A stretch of 64,000 nucleotides of DNA from Pascua guehoae (GCA_001600415.1 BCJX01000014.1:402004-466003), one strand, 5' to 3'; shown: positions 1-10,740, counted from the stretch's first letter. The notes: a model not told the origin generated them from the sequence alone. Numbers and translations are program-made.

Positions 1-963
1 CGTCGGTGCGGAACGCCGCCGCGCCCGCGTTGGTCTTGACAAAGCCTCCAGCCTTGTTGTCCTTCTTCTTTGCGCCCGCCTTGGGTGCCGCCTTCTTGGC
101 CGAGGCGACGTTGGCCTCTTCGGCCGCGAGGAGGGCGGCGCGCTCGGCCTTCTTGGCGGCCAGGTCGGCCTTTTTGGCCGCTTCGAGGTCCGCCTTGGAT
201 GTGCCCTTTGCTGCGGGTCAGCTTGCGTTGGGGTATCGTGGTCTCCCGAGAGCGGAGTTGCAAAGGAGGGACGGTGCGAGAGAGCATGACTGATGATGCA
301 GCAAGTGATTGCTAATCACCAACGCGGAGTCCGAGCGTCCCCGAGTTCATGCCCGCACACCACAGCCAGACCACAACGTATCCCACAACCACACGCGGAA
401 GGACACGCGGACACGATCGTCGTCTCGCCGGGCGATGGCAGCCGGGGCGTGGGTGCGTGCGGGGCAGCAGAATCGCGAGTGTTGCCATCGCTCGCCCAAG
501 TATGCCAAAGGCCTACGTGTACCACCGCCACGCATGCACGCTCTAGCCGTACTCACCGCCAGCCTTCCAGTTGTCGGCCTCCTTGGCCTCCTTGGCCTTG
601 CTCGCCGCGTCGTTCTTCTTGGCCTGGGTGTCAGTGTCCGCGACGTGTCTGGACGGAGAGTGCGCGGAATAGCAGGCGCGGCTAGCAGTGCGATGCAGCG
701 AACGGTAAACGGGACGAGTGGGAGGATACACAGCCGCAGCCCTCGAACCGCGTCCGCATGCCAGCTGGCCAGCTGGTCGAGCTGCCCTCCGAGGTCCGCG
801 CCGTCCCCGCCAGTCACGTCCCAATCACCCCCGTCGACGACGCCAACACGACACGACCTCGTATACCGACATGCACACCGCCACCGCCACCACGACGCAC
901 CTCGTTCTCGGCCTTGCGTGCGCGCCCCGCCTCCTTCTTCGAGTTGCCGCCCTTTGGTGCCAT
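1..963 (-). CDS. CCDC124: CCDC124/Lso2-type ribosome-associated coiled-coil protein (3' end missing)
   Basis: Three exons can be read: 901-963, 557-623 and 210 down to the window edge, all with GT..AG junctions and continuous phase. The protein starts MAPKGGNSKKEAGRARKAEN, continues with an Ala/Lys/Glu-rich helix (AKKNDAASKAKEAKEADNWK) and then KADLEAAKKADLAAKKAERA. This start and the basic coiled coil are characteristic of the fungal CCDC124/Lso2 family, which binds ribosomes and helps recovery from dormancy. Residues after about position 113 lie outside the window, so the C-terminal half cannot be judged. The identification rests on the N-terminal pattern only; the reading frame and splicing are clear. 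Confidence 0.85.
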
Positions 964-1600
964 GTTGCGTTGTCCGGTGTGCCAGATGGAGAAGTGTGCA
1001 GTTGACAAAGTGTCAAGGTGGAGGTTGCGGGTCGTGGCTTCGGCCGACAATCAGACAATCAGATTACAAAGGTTCCGCTCCCACCGCACCTGCACCCGGC
1101 ACTGGTACAGTACGTCAGGGGCGGGCGGTTGGGCGAGTGTGGCGAATTGGGCCGGGGGATGCGGGGGATGTGTGTGGCGTTTGGGGCGGATGTAAAGGTG
1201 CGAAACGGTGCGGACGATGCGTTGTTGACACGAGGCAAGCTGCAAGCAGCTTGTAGCGAGTCAATGGGAGGCACAACTACGACCGCCACACTTGCACACC
1301 TCATGCACTGCATGCGCCTCATGCACAGCCCCCTGTCTCTAGTTCCACCGCATGGGGGCTTCTGAACACCTGCGGAACCAGAACACGTGCAGGACAACCT
1401 CCTTTGTCCAGTCATGTCGTGTCCTGTCGGCCTCCTTTGGGGGCTTATTGTACTTTTGGGGTTGCACCCCATAACAAGTCCTGCTTCTGTGCTTCTCTAC
1501 TTCCGTCCTGAGGTGCTTCTCTCGCGTATAGAGTTGCCCCCGCTCCTTGTGAGATAGCTTCCGTGCTTCTCCCGCGGTGGCCATTTCCCCCCTCCTCACC
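964..1600. other. Intergenic region upstream of the CCDC124-like gene
   Basis: This is the presumed promoter of the minus-strand gene. Open frames here are short and lack coherent splice structure. No further element was recognised. Confidence 0.5.
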
Positions 1601-1601
1601 A

Positions 1602-1609
1602 TATATAAG
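1602..1609 (+). promoter_or_regulatory. TATA box (TATATAAG) with CT-rich leader
   Basis: TATATAAG is followed by a pyrimidine-rich stretch (about 1615-1700) and an ACAC/CCAC-rich leader. This is the usual look of a strong fungal pol II core promoter. It points right, into the small spliced gene at 1902-2223, and is about 300 nt from that start codon. A 5'UTR intron (1820-1881) lies between them. Confidence 0.55.
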
Positions 1610-1901
1610 ACCAGTCCTCCGTCTGTCTTCTCTCTCTTCATCACTCACTTCCACTTCCCTTCGACCACTATCCCAACACTCCCCCTCCTACCCACCTTGA
1701 CGGTCATCATCAATCCACACAGCCACCCACTTCATCCACACTACCTTGTCTAGACTGCTACCAACTGCCTCGGAATCATTCTTTCTACCACCCTACTCCC
1801 CACCGCCTGCCCAACACAGGTCAGTATGGTCTTTTAGGTACTCTCGGGATCGGGATCGGACAGCCAAGCTAACCCACTCAGTCCTCGTCGAAGAACCTTC
1901 C

Positions 1902-2223
1902 ATGTGGGCAAGACCGCCTCCTCAGCCTGACGGGAAGGTGGCGTGTCGCCCATCCCAGCTGGTCGTCACGCACTCACCCACAAGTCATCACGACATGACG
2001 CTCTCGGTGAGTTACCGTGCTAATGCAGCCGCTGACTATCCAGGATCTTGCAGCCCACCCTGTTGGGGCCCTTGTTGGTGGACAAGCTGTGCTGTCTCTC
2101 CTCTGCAACGACCGTGTCATGGGGTCACACATTATCTGGGGTCCAGCCCCCCGCCGGCATACTGGAGCAGACTCTACGGATTGGGGGGGGGGGGGATTCG
2201 GTGTGGGCGTGGTACAGCTTTAG
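1902..2223 (+). CDS. Small spliced orphan protein, 94 aa
   Basis: A leader intron (1820-1881, GTCAGT..CTAAC..CAG) precedes an ATG at 1902. Coding exon 1902-2006 joins 2044-2223 across a 37-nt intron (GTGAGT, two branch-like motifs, CCAG) in phase 0, and the joined frame stays open to a stop at 2221-2223. The second exon reads DLAAHPVGALVGGQAVLSLL and then CNDRVMGSHIIWG. The RVxGxHII motif recurs twice more at 3.0-3.1 kb. A G run at about 2186-2197 close to the C-terminus makes the last residues sensitive to sequencing error. No family was recognised. Promoter, two introns and frame agree, but the gene may be a truncated member of a decaying local family. Confidence 0.4.
2105..2138 (+). repeat. 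Dispersed copy of the RVxGxHII repeat
   Basis: This segment matches the reverse complement of 3103-3136 at about 31 of 34 positions, and matches 3017-3050 in direct orientation more weakly. It lies inside the exon of the small orphan gene. Confidence 0.6.
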
Positions 2224-4967
2224 TCGGGGGCGTACGTCGGCCGCTGCTCCAGAGATGCGGTGTCCTGTGGCGGTTCCCTTGCGCATTCCATGGGGGCTGT
2301 CATTCCAGCGACATCCTTCGCGACCGCAATCGCGGAAGGTGACGCTCTTCGTCTAAAGTCTCTGCCCCGGCAAGAGAATCGCTGGAACTCCTCGAGGCAG
2401 GGCTCCTTCAGCTCTCTGGTGCAGAACGTCACCAGGTCACCGTGTGAGCGGCCTGAATTGTCGGTCACCTGGCGGCGGGTGAGGAATTTGTTGAACACGT
2501 GTTGCTCGTCATCGTTGCTCCTCCTCAAACCCCTCGTCCACCGTCTTCTCTCCTCCGTCGCGCATTCCCCCTTTTCCCTCACCTTGCCCCCGGGGCCCGT
2601 CGGCAGCGGCTATGACGGTGGCCGGGTGCGGCAGACTTGAATGCTGGCCGCGTCCAGTCCGAGCATATGGTGGGCGTGGCGGGCATGGCTCCGAAGATCG
2701 CTATGACGGCGCCCGGGTGCGGGTTGGGAGCGGTCCCATGCGTCACTGTCCATGAGAAGCTGGGCAACGTATGGTGACGACCGGTACTTGTTCGTCGAGG
2801 CGCGGGAGTGTAGAGTTGCGCGGCGCTGGTGCTGATGACGGTAGTCCTCTCGACCACGACAAAGTCGACACGACCAAGCCGTTGGACCTTGAATGGTGAT
2901 CGGGGTTGGAACACTGTTCGGGGTCGGTGTACGGCAAATAAGAATTGAGGAGACATGGCCAACTGCAGCTAGACCATTATCAAAGGTGAGAGGAACTAGT
3001 CAAACTGTCTGCTTCGGCAAGGGCCGTGTTGTGGGGACACACATTATCCAGAGGGACAACCCTGTCGTCCATCTCAGCGTTGAGTGCAAGGTCAGACCCT
3101 TGGGATAATGTGTGACCCGATGACACGGGCGTTGCCAAGGTAGCATGTTCTTATCCAGCACAAATGCTGACGGACACCAGACTTCCCCCTACCAACTCTC
3201 TCGTTCTGGCATCGATCGCACCAATCACACCAGCCGCCCTCCCGCTCCACCAACTCTCTCGTTCTGGTCTCGCTCGCACCAGTCCAACGCGTAACAACGC
3301 ACCGCCGCTACTGCACTATTGCCGCCCTGCGGGCACACCACAGCCCAGAGCAACTTGGGAGACGGGGAGATCGACACGCACCTTCTTGATGCCATTGTCG
3401 CCATCGCACGCCCTTGAGCTGCTCGACCCTACATCGAACCCCAGTGCTGCCTGCTCGGATCCGACCCTCAACACGCTCTTGGTCCGCAACATTCAGGTCT
3501 GACCTGGCGGACTTGCTGTTACAGCAGAAGCATCAGCTCTCCTCAATGGTCAAGAAAGTGGTTGATAACCTTGTGGTCCGGACATTGGGGCGCAGAGTGC
3601 CGAACTCGTGGCCCACTCTGGCACCATCACACTCGCCCTTTCACCTGTCCACAGCCAACACCTCTCTGGTTGAGATGCCCACGACAGCCGCACAAGGCAC
3701 GCCGGCCAACTGTTCGCAGCCTCCACGCTAATGAAACTCAAGGGCCACCTGGACGAGCGGGGGAACCCAGCGATCCGAAGGCGACCGTGCATAACGGTTA
3801 TCGATCGAGCCTGCCTTTTCTTCCTTTCATCACACGCTCTCGACCTCCCGTTGAGCGAGGTCGGCAAGCTGGGTGGCAGTGGGCCTGTCCAAAGAGCCTT
3901 TTACACCCTTGAATGCCAAAACAGAGCTCCTACACCCGGGTGTTGGGGCTGGATCGAAGCCGTTACACCAGCGGTTGCCCTACACCGTGCCCGCCGACAT
4001 GAACACCGTCGGCGTCCTTTTACACCCGAGTACTCAATAGGGTTGGGACCGTCGATGTGGTGGTCGAACATGGCCGTGCCAGCCGGGCCAGCGCGGCCTC
4101 GTGTGGATGGGTGTAGTACTGTACGCCCCGAAGCAGAGGGCGGCCCCTGACCGGGCGCGACGTGGGCGTGAGCGTCCTCGTTTTGCGGTGGCCCTTTGAG
4201 CAGGTGACAATCGAGAGACTCAACGACCTCTGAAGGATCGGCCCGTCGGCCGCTCCCCCCCCACCGTTGCTCATCCTTCAAGATGGACGTTAACCGGTGG
4301 CTCGAGACCAGCCTCAAGACCACGATTGAGAACAAAACCGACTCAAGTCCAGCTTGTACAGTAAGTGGGTAATGTTCAAATAGATGTCTAACATTGCAGA
4401 GCCTCTCAGGGACCAAACAGGTGGGAAACCCGCCACGGTAGCGCCCGGTCCACCGGCTGCAAGAAGGACCTCGAGCCGGTGTGCTATGTTCCTGTGGCGC
4501 AGTCGTAGCACTGAACCAAGAGTGGCGGCCGTATGCGACGCAGTCGTTGTCACTGGTCTCGCGGGGGTTTCTTCATCCAGCAGTCACCTCTCCGACCCAC
4601 CACAGCCCCGCAGAACACTTCCTCACACGGTTAGCACGTGGAGGCCGGAGCACGGGGAGGAGACCGAGGCCACGCACATGGAGGAGGGCGAGGCCGAGCA
4701 CGTTGAGGAGGCGGATCACCGTTCTACCGGCCACGGACATTCAGCAGCACCAGACCAAATCTCCTCTCCCACAATTCGGCGCAGGCACACCATCCAGCTG
4801 GCACGTCCGAGCTCGTCTTACACTTCACCCATGTCGAAGGCAACCCGACCCACCTCCGAAAACCTGGCGGCGGTCACAGACCGCCACCTCGCCAGACGCG
4901 CACACCAACCTGGGAGCCGGTCAACAGCGGGCGACTGAGGAGGCTGTGTCGCTGCTGTGCGGCGTGA
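2224..4967. other. Gene-poor region with broken coding-like fragments
   Basis: Several stretches read like protein but do not join into a gene. Examples are 3499-3590 (DLADLLLQQKHQLSSMVKKV) and 3680-4150 (AASTLMKLKGHLDERGNPAI and onward to a stop at 4150). Short direct repeats occur at 2609-2632/2698-2722 and 3190-3225/3245-3280. This looks like remnants of lineage-specific genes, not one intact gene. No transposase, reverse transcriptase or integrase motif was seen. Confidence 0.4.
3016..3136. repeat. 121-bp hairpin: inverted RVxGxHII repeats
   Basis: The arms 3016-3055 and 3097-3136 are inverted copies agreeing at about 31-32 of 40 positions, with a 41-nt spacer. The left arm reads GKGRVVGTHIIQR on the plus strand; the right arm reads GNARVIGSHIIPR on the minus strand. 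Both resemble CNDRVMGSHIIWG at 2105-2140. The size and shape recall a fold-back or MITE-like element, but the shared peptide suggests duplicated exons instead. Confidence 0.6.
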
Positions 4968-5528
4968 CAGACGTCGGCAGACGCGCGCACCTACCTCAAA
5001 AAACAGTCCACCGCGGGCCACAAGGAGGTCACGGTGTCAGTGGTGTGCAACGTGGCAGACGTCGGCAGACGCGCGCACCACCCAGGCTTCACCCCATGTT
5101 AACAGTGGGCCACTTGGGAGGCAACGGTGTGAGCGCTGTGCGACGTAACAGACGTCGGCAGACGCGCGCACCTACCAGGCTTCACAGCATGTTAACAGTT
5201 GGCCAACTCCACGTTTTACCCTCCTCCACTGCCTCCAACTGCATTATGCTGAAGGTCTCTACCCCCGGCTACAACACTATCATGTGGAACCCACGAAGGA
5301 GGCCCTGGTGCCAGTGTTGTGCGGCGTCACAGACGTCGGCAGACGCGCGCACCTACCCCACACCATGTTAACAGTGGGCCACTGAGGAGGCTACGGTGTC
5401 AGCGCTGTGCGACGTAACAGACGTCGGCAGACGCGCGCACCTACCTCAAAAAGCAGTTCACCGCTGGCCACAAGGAGGCCACGGTGTCAGTGCTGTGCGA
5501 CGTAACAGACGTCGGCAGACGCGCGCAC
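4968..5528 (+). repeat. 88-bp tandem repeat (minisatellite), six cores visible
   Basis: A 23-bp core beginning CAGACGTCGGCAGACGCG occurs identically at 4968, 5056, 5149, 5330, 5418 and 5506. The spacings are 88, 93, 181, 88 and 88 bp, so the 181-bp step is two units with one lost core. Flanks between cores are also related (GTGCGACGTAA before, CCTAC after, and blocks with ATGTTAACAGTGGGCCA). Because 88 is not a multiple of three, the frame changes from unit to unit. That argues against a repeat selected as protein. Confidence 0.9.
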
Positions 5529-7726
5529 CTACCCGGCTTCGCAGCCAGTCAACGCGACAACCCCCAGATCGACGAGGATCACTCCTTCATCCTCGCGGTT
5601 GTACACGAGGATCACTCCTCGTCGTCGCCGTTTTAGCTCGCGCAAACCGGCCCTTGTACGCCACGACGCGTTGGGGTCATTCACCCTTACGGCCACCTAT
5701 ACCGACTACTTGTCCCCGTTATAGGTCCAACTTCGAACCCCCATCTTACCACCACTCGGGACGCATATAACGCCGCCCTGATTCGTCTCGACCTGTCCAA
5801 CTCCGTTGCCCGGTACGGGGACGGTGGGTCGTGTTGTATGGGTTTGAGCCTCGCACGTGCGCTCGACCCGCTGCGTGCGCTCTACCTTATACTCGGGAGT
5901 GCGCACACTGCCCATACAGCCGCGGGCGCTCGGGCGAACAACTGGTCCTTGTGCGCCCCGATGGTACACCAGACGGAGACCTTGACAGAGGCGCAAGACC
6001 TTCAGGCGATCTCGTAAAGTCAGAGTGCATTGAGGACTTGCTCCTCGAGGATGGCGGCGAAGACACATCTCGTGAAGTCAGAGTAAACCGACGACCCGCT
6101 CCTCGACGACGGCAGGGGAATGTCATGCGCCTCGGTGAAGACGCTCAATGCAGGACTCTCGATGCGGGACTCGGCGGCCTGAGTAAGGGGAGGGGAGGGA
6201 TGTGAGGCCGCACACGGCGGGGCAAGGACGTGGACTTTCAGCCGTGACACACCCGCTGAAGGCAGTCGGTCGGGATTTTCGTTCACGTTTCATTCACCAA
6301 CGGGATCGGTCGCCTCCAGCGAGGACGAAGCGGTCAAAGCTGCCGAGCACGCGGGGGTCGGGGTAGTCCGAGTCCCGTTCCGAGGAGGAGTGGAAGGCCG
6401 AGTCGTGCGACCACCAACGAGCGGGGACGGCACGGGGGGGACCGGCACGCGAACAGCAGCCTGGGGGACCCAGGATGCCGGGGCCGGGGACTGGGCGGGG
6501 GGCGGACGGCCATCGGGTTGTACCGTTGACCTCGACCCTGGGGACCACGTTCGGCTACGGGCTGGTTTTCCAAGTCAGGCGAGAGAACACACCACCCGAG
6601 ACCGTTTGCCTCTTTGCCCGCCGGATTGAGGCTGCCGACAACGCACTCGGCGCCACGCACGGCGAGGAGACGGTAGCCGAAACCGACGATGGTGGACGCG
6701 CAGAAGGGGACCTCTTCCCCCGGATAGCGAGAACGCTTGCCAGGAGACCTCGAGGACGAGATCCTCTTTGTCACGTCAACAATACATGGGGAAGGCGATG
6801 TACGGGCATCTTGTAGCGGAAGCCGGTCCTGGTATGTCACGACGCCTGTCGTGGAGCACGAGCACCGACCTCATCTACTCGGCAACGCCCGGCTACACAG
6901 TGCCGAGCGAGCTACATAATGCGGAAGAGCGCACCTTCTGCACGAGCACGTCGTTACGACCCATTACCCACACGTAGTAACCACCGATTACCCAACATAC
7001 TCCATTGAAAATAACTACCAAATAGAAGAAAATAGAGTCGTGTAGTTCTGCAATACCTTCATATGCCCCGAGGGCCGGACGACAGCGCGCATCTCGCACC
7101 AGTCCAGATGGGGGCTCTCGTCGTACATGCCCGGTGAGAAATGAGGGTTATGATGCTCGCGTCGCCTACCTTTCGCCTATGGCCGAGCGAGCATGATTCA
7201 AGACCGCGCTGACCGCAGCTCCAGCCAAAGGATATAGAAATTAGGAATCAATTCGTTTATGCAGAACACAGCCGACTGCCGAGCAAGTGCAGCGGCATCC
7301 ACTGCGGGTGGGACATAGAAAATAGATACTAGTAATTATGGTTGTAGCCATGCCACAGGCTTCGCAACAGTGCACAGCGAACGGAACGGCTTAGGGGGTG
7401 AAAAAAAAAAATAAAAAATAAAAAATAATAAAAAAAATAAAAAAAAATTGCGTTCCAGGTTGAATAGGGATAATATGCCATAGTCAACAGTCTGCAGCCC
7501 ATGCAGCGTGCGCACCGCATCCCCGCCAAACATTTATGTATCCATGCTGAGTCTTTCCAATGGGCAGACTATCTCGTTAAATTCAGAGCAACGACCCAAC
7601 GAGTTGGGTTTTGACAAGCTTCTCCCTTCCTTCAAACTCCCAACATAACGACCAGGTTTGAGAGAAAGCATGCCTCTAAGCTCACTACCACAGGACATAT
7701 GGAGTTATTAAACAAATATGTAAAAG
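5529..7726. other. Gene-poor region, no gene assigned
   Basis: Short duplications are visible: a 15-bp block around 5572 and 5604, and a 58-bp-spaced repeat starting at about 6009 and 6067. The 5800-6960 stretch contains long open frames without supporting splice or start signals. From about 6960 on the DNA becomes AT-richer, with a poly-A/AT tract at 7400-7447. Nothing with recognisable homology was seen. Confidence 0.4.
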
Positions 7727-7860
7727 ACATCGTTGGTGAAACGGTATCAGTCTTCTGTACTGTCTTTACGCTGTCTAGTTGCTCTCGTACCCTAGACCTA
7801 TGCAAAATGCGTCGTTGCCATCGACGCGACGCGGCAGGGGTTCGACTCCCTTACGATGTA
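7727..7860 (+). tRNA. tRNA-Gly(GCC)-like element interrupted by about 58 nt (probable pseudo-tRNA or unusual intron)
   Basis: The ends ACATCGT (7727-7733) and ACGATGT (7853-7859) pair over 7 bp. An A-box-like D-arm TGGTGAAACGGTATCA (7734-7749) and a perfect B box GGTTCGACTCC lie in order. The T stem pairs fully with one G-U. A 6-bp hairpin at 7809-7827 has the loop TTGCCAT, the classic tRNA-Gly loop with anticodon GCC at 7817-7819. Between the D-arm and this hairpin are about 58 extra nt, containing their own 6-bp hairpin (GTCTAG/CTAGAC, 7773-7797), and the variable region is about 8 nt. Introns normally lie after position 37, so this arrangement is abnormal. The A1-U72 pair is also atypical for tRNA-Gly. 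A short T run follows at 7862-7865. Confidence 0.5.
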
Positions 7861-8474
7861 CTTTTGGTGTGAGGGTGGATGTGTTTTTTATTTATTTATT
7901 AACTAGTGGGTTAGGCAGCGGAAGAAGGACTTGCTTCCTTTGCTGCCTCGAGACCTCGTGGTGAACTCTCTGTGTTCATGTATTCGTTTTTAAGTGGAAG
8001 GATTATTTAATTCTAGCCACATGGTTAACTCCCACTGTTCATGTATATATTTAATTTAACTTAGTGTGCGACGACGACGACCGGGAGGGTGGTGCCACAG
8101 CATGGAGCTGAGAGGTTGAGGTGGAGGTGCTGGTTGACCCTTTTAAACGACGCAGATAGAGGTCATCCTTCGCATGCGACCCCGAGGCGACCGAGAGAAT
8201 GGACGCTGGGCGGACTGCCTGCGTTTATTCTTACTTTATTTTACTTTTCACCCACGTTTCGCGTTGCCTTTACATTCCTTCAGCTATTGTACTCTTGTGT
8301 GCGCAGGGTAGGGCCCCCCGAGCAAGAACTGGATATCAGCCTGACTGGCTGACCATACATTGAGCCGTGTAACAGCATGAAAAAGAGTATTGTATGGGTC
8401 GAGGGGCGACGGCGCAAGGCGCGCCATACGCAATGCATGCGGAAAGTTGTACGGCACATCAGGGTAAAACCCCA
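7861..8474. other. AT-rich spacer, no gene seen
   Basis: The stretch contains T-rich and TTTATT-rich segments and short open frames only. It lies between the tRNA-like element and the 3' end of the zinc-finger gene. Confidence 0.5.
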
Positions 8475-9798
8475 TTATAGGCATCGGGATGGACTGCAAT
8501 CTGATGAGGGTTCGTTGGCGGTGTCCCAGGGAAGTCGGGTGCTACATCTGCTTGCGCCAGCGCCGGGGCACGCCGTCTTGCTCCGTTGGTGTCGTTTCAT
8601 AGAGCTCTTGACGCGGAAACCCCTCCCACATCCGTCGCAGACGTAGGCTTAAGCGTCAGCATTGGTCCATTCCACTTCAGGGCAGTGAGGCACAGTGGAA
8701 ACGTGGGGAGAAAATCGTGAAGGTGGCAAGGGGACAAATCCGCGGGGATTGGGACATGGGGCATTGACATACGGAGGACGCGGTCTGGCTCGTGTGTCTT
8801 TACGTGCGCGTCGTAGGCCGATTTGCGGTAGTTGAAGACCTTCCCGCAATAAGGACAAACACGAACTTCAAGTCAGCGTGATTCGGGACAGTTGAGAGCT
8901 CACTGAGCTGCTTTGGACCTGAACCGTGTTTGGTCTTGAAATGGCGGTCGAGGTCGTACTGCCTCCAGAACTTCTGTTTGCAGACACTGCAAACAATTTC
9001 TTGAGACGGTTAGTAGGGCACGGATGGTACGAGCTTACCAGGTTTATCGACATGCTTGGTACCGACATGACGTTGAAGGTTTGACTTCGGCGTCAGAACC
9101 ATGGTACACAGACTGCACGGCCAGTCTGAGACAGTCAGCAACGTCTTGTGTGCTTGTGGCCACGTACTTCGGGCGTCGTCGATGTGTGTAGCACTGTAGT
9201 GCCTGTCACGATTGCATTTTTTTGATCGAACGCCCAGTCGCAACCGGGCCAGGTGCAGGGGAGCCCTAGGAATTAGCTGCCATTGTGGGATCATTGCGAC
9301 TCACCCTGGATGCGGTCGGCATCGTGGCGCACCAGGTGCTCTTTCATGTGGTACGAGCTTTCTTTCTTTCTCGACATGTTTTGTGTCCTTGAGACGTTGG
9401 AGGTTGTGCTTGCTCGTAAACGACATGTCACACTTGTCACAAGGGACGTCTGCGACTTTCAGCATCGCCCGGGAAGCTTGGCGTTACACTCACCACAGTC
9501 ACCGCCAGTGTGTGTCTTCAGGTGCCGGTCCATGTTTCCCTTGGTGTCGAAGCGCCAGTCACACTCGGGCCATGGGCAGGCGAATTCTGGGGCATTAGTT
9601 GACACTGTAAAATATAGGGGTGCTCACCCTTCACCCGATCGGCGTCGTGGAGCTTGAGGTGCGTGCGCATGTGAGTGGGAGACGAGAATGTCTGTGTGCA
9701 CTCTGGGTTGAGGCTGCAAGACCAGTCAAAGCCTACACCCATCGACTCGCCATGCGTAGCGCCTGGACACTTTGGCCATCTTCCGCACAGGGGGGCAT
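8475..9798 (-). CDS. C2H2 zinc-finger protein, nine exons, with a compensated double frameshift
   Basis: Exons (5' to 3'): 9771-9798, 9628-9732, 9494-9586, 9305-9455, 9168-9265, 9039-9125, 8904-8999, 8773-8865 and 8475-8647. They give an open frame of 307 aa beginning MPPCAEDGQ. Clear C2H2 fingers include CSLNPECTQTFSSPTHMRTH, CPWPECDWRFDTKGNMDRHL, CDKCDMSFTSKHNLQRL..H, CSLCTMVLTPKSNLQRHVGT, CSVCKQKFWRQYDLDRHFKT, CPYCGKVFNYRKSAYDAHVK and CDGCGRGFRVKSSMKRHQ. The array is built from a repeated three-finger module. Between about 9360 and 9220 the finger sequence (HMKEHLVRHDADRIQ, then CTWPGCDWAFD) is in another frame, although the spliced frame stays open. A nucleic-acid-binding role is inferred, as for other C2H2 arrays. 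Targets are unknown. Confidence 0.7.
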
Positions 9799-9965
9799 TC
9801 CAACGGGCACGCCTTGTTACACGGCGTCCAGTCGTGATCGAAGACGACGGGGTGCCGACCCTTGAGCGTGGTATGCGAGTGGAACAGCTCCGCCAAAATC
9901 GTGAGGGTGTACGCCACACCACGGTGCCGGCTGGTCGAGTCCCGGGGGTCAAAGGTCCTCAGAGT

Positions 9966-10593
9966 CTACAGGGCGAATTGATACACCCTGTAGACCAGCT
10001 GGAAACCGACCCACGCAAGGAAAAAGACGTCCTTGCTGTGTGTCAGCATTTTCCTACTTGCAGCAGGGACTTACGGGTCGCCTCGCCTCAACTGCGACAC
10101 ATGCGAGCCGAAACGAATGGCCGCTCCCGCCTTTCCCTCGTAGCCGGCAGACGTTGCCGACCCAATGTAGAGGAGGGTGGCGAGGCCCTTGGCGAACGCA
10201 GTCTTCAAATATACTGCCATGTAGTTGACGTCGTGCGTGGACTGGAGGAGTTTGAGGCACTCCTCGAGGGTTGGCAAGCGGGCGTCGTACAGAATCAAGT
10301 GCAGTAACAGTAGCGGGCGAGAGGTATGCGCCAGAACTAGGGGCCGTGAAGTTGAGACCGGTTACACCTCCTAGGAGGTGCACTGAAGTCAGGAGAGAGG
10401 GAAGAAAGCTGGGGGAGGGGGAGATCTTACCGATGGCAAATAGGAGTAGTGACCGAGATGTATTTGCCAGGACGATGGAGAGGTTGTGAAGGCCGGCGAC
10501 ACATCCTAGGACGTGAACTGAAGTCAGCGGAGACGGGAGAAAGATGGGGGAAGGGGAGGTTTTACTGGTGGCCACGATGACCAGGAGGAATAG
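9966..10593 (-). CDS. Small repeat-built membrane protein, 5' end unresolved
   Basis: Four exons in continuous phase are supported: 10566-10593, 10431-10505, 10075-10336 and 9966-10035, with the stop at 9966-9968. Hydrophobic stretches are LFLLVIVAT, the repeated units IVLANTSRSLLLFAI and VLAHTSRPLLLLHLIL, a central AKGLATLLYIGSA and the C-terminal DVFFLAWVGFQLVYRVYQF. The central hydrophilic part reads DARLPTLEECLKLLQSTHDV. A third unit-like fragment (EIYILATTIK, then VLGTSRLVLYLP) lies upstream at about 11110-11180, so the gene probably starts further upstream, possibly near the ATG at 11418. No family was recognised; an integral membrane protein is inferred. It lies 168 bp upstream of the zinc-finger gene on the same strand. 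Confidence 0.5.
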
Positions 10594-10740
10594 CTCAGTT
10601 TGTCAGCGTGTTCTTCCTGGTGCATAATTCAATCACAGAGCGCCCACTATCTTGTTGATGTTTGTGTTTCTGTTTGGTGGAATGGAAAGGTAGGAAGGCG
10701 ATAGAGGTGCGTGCGAAGTTGGAAGAGGAAGTTGAAAGAG

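Noticed and set aside
2224..6960. Possible retrotransposon remnant
   Set aside because: No reverse transcriptase, integrase, protease or long terminal repeat could be recognised; only local duplications are visible.
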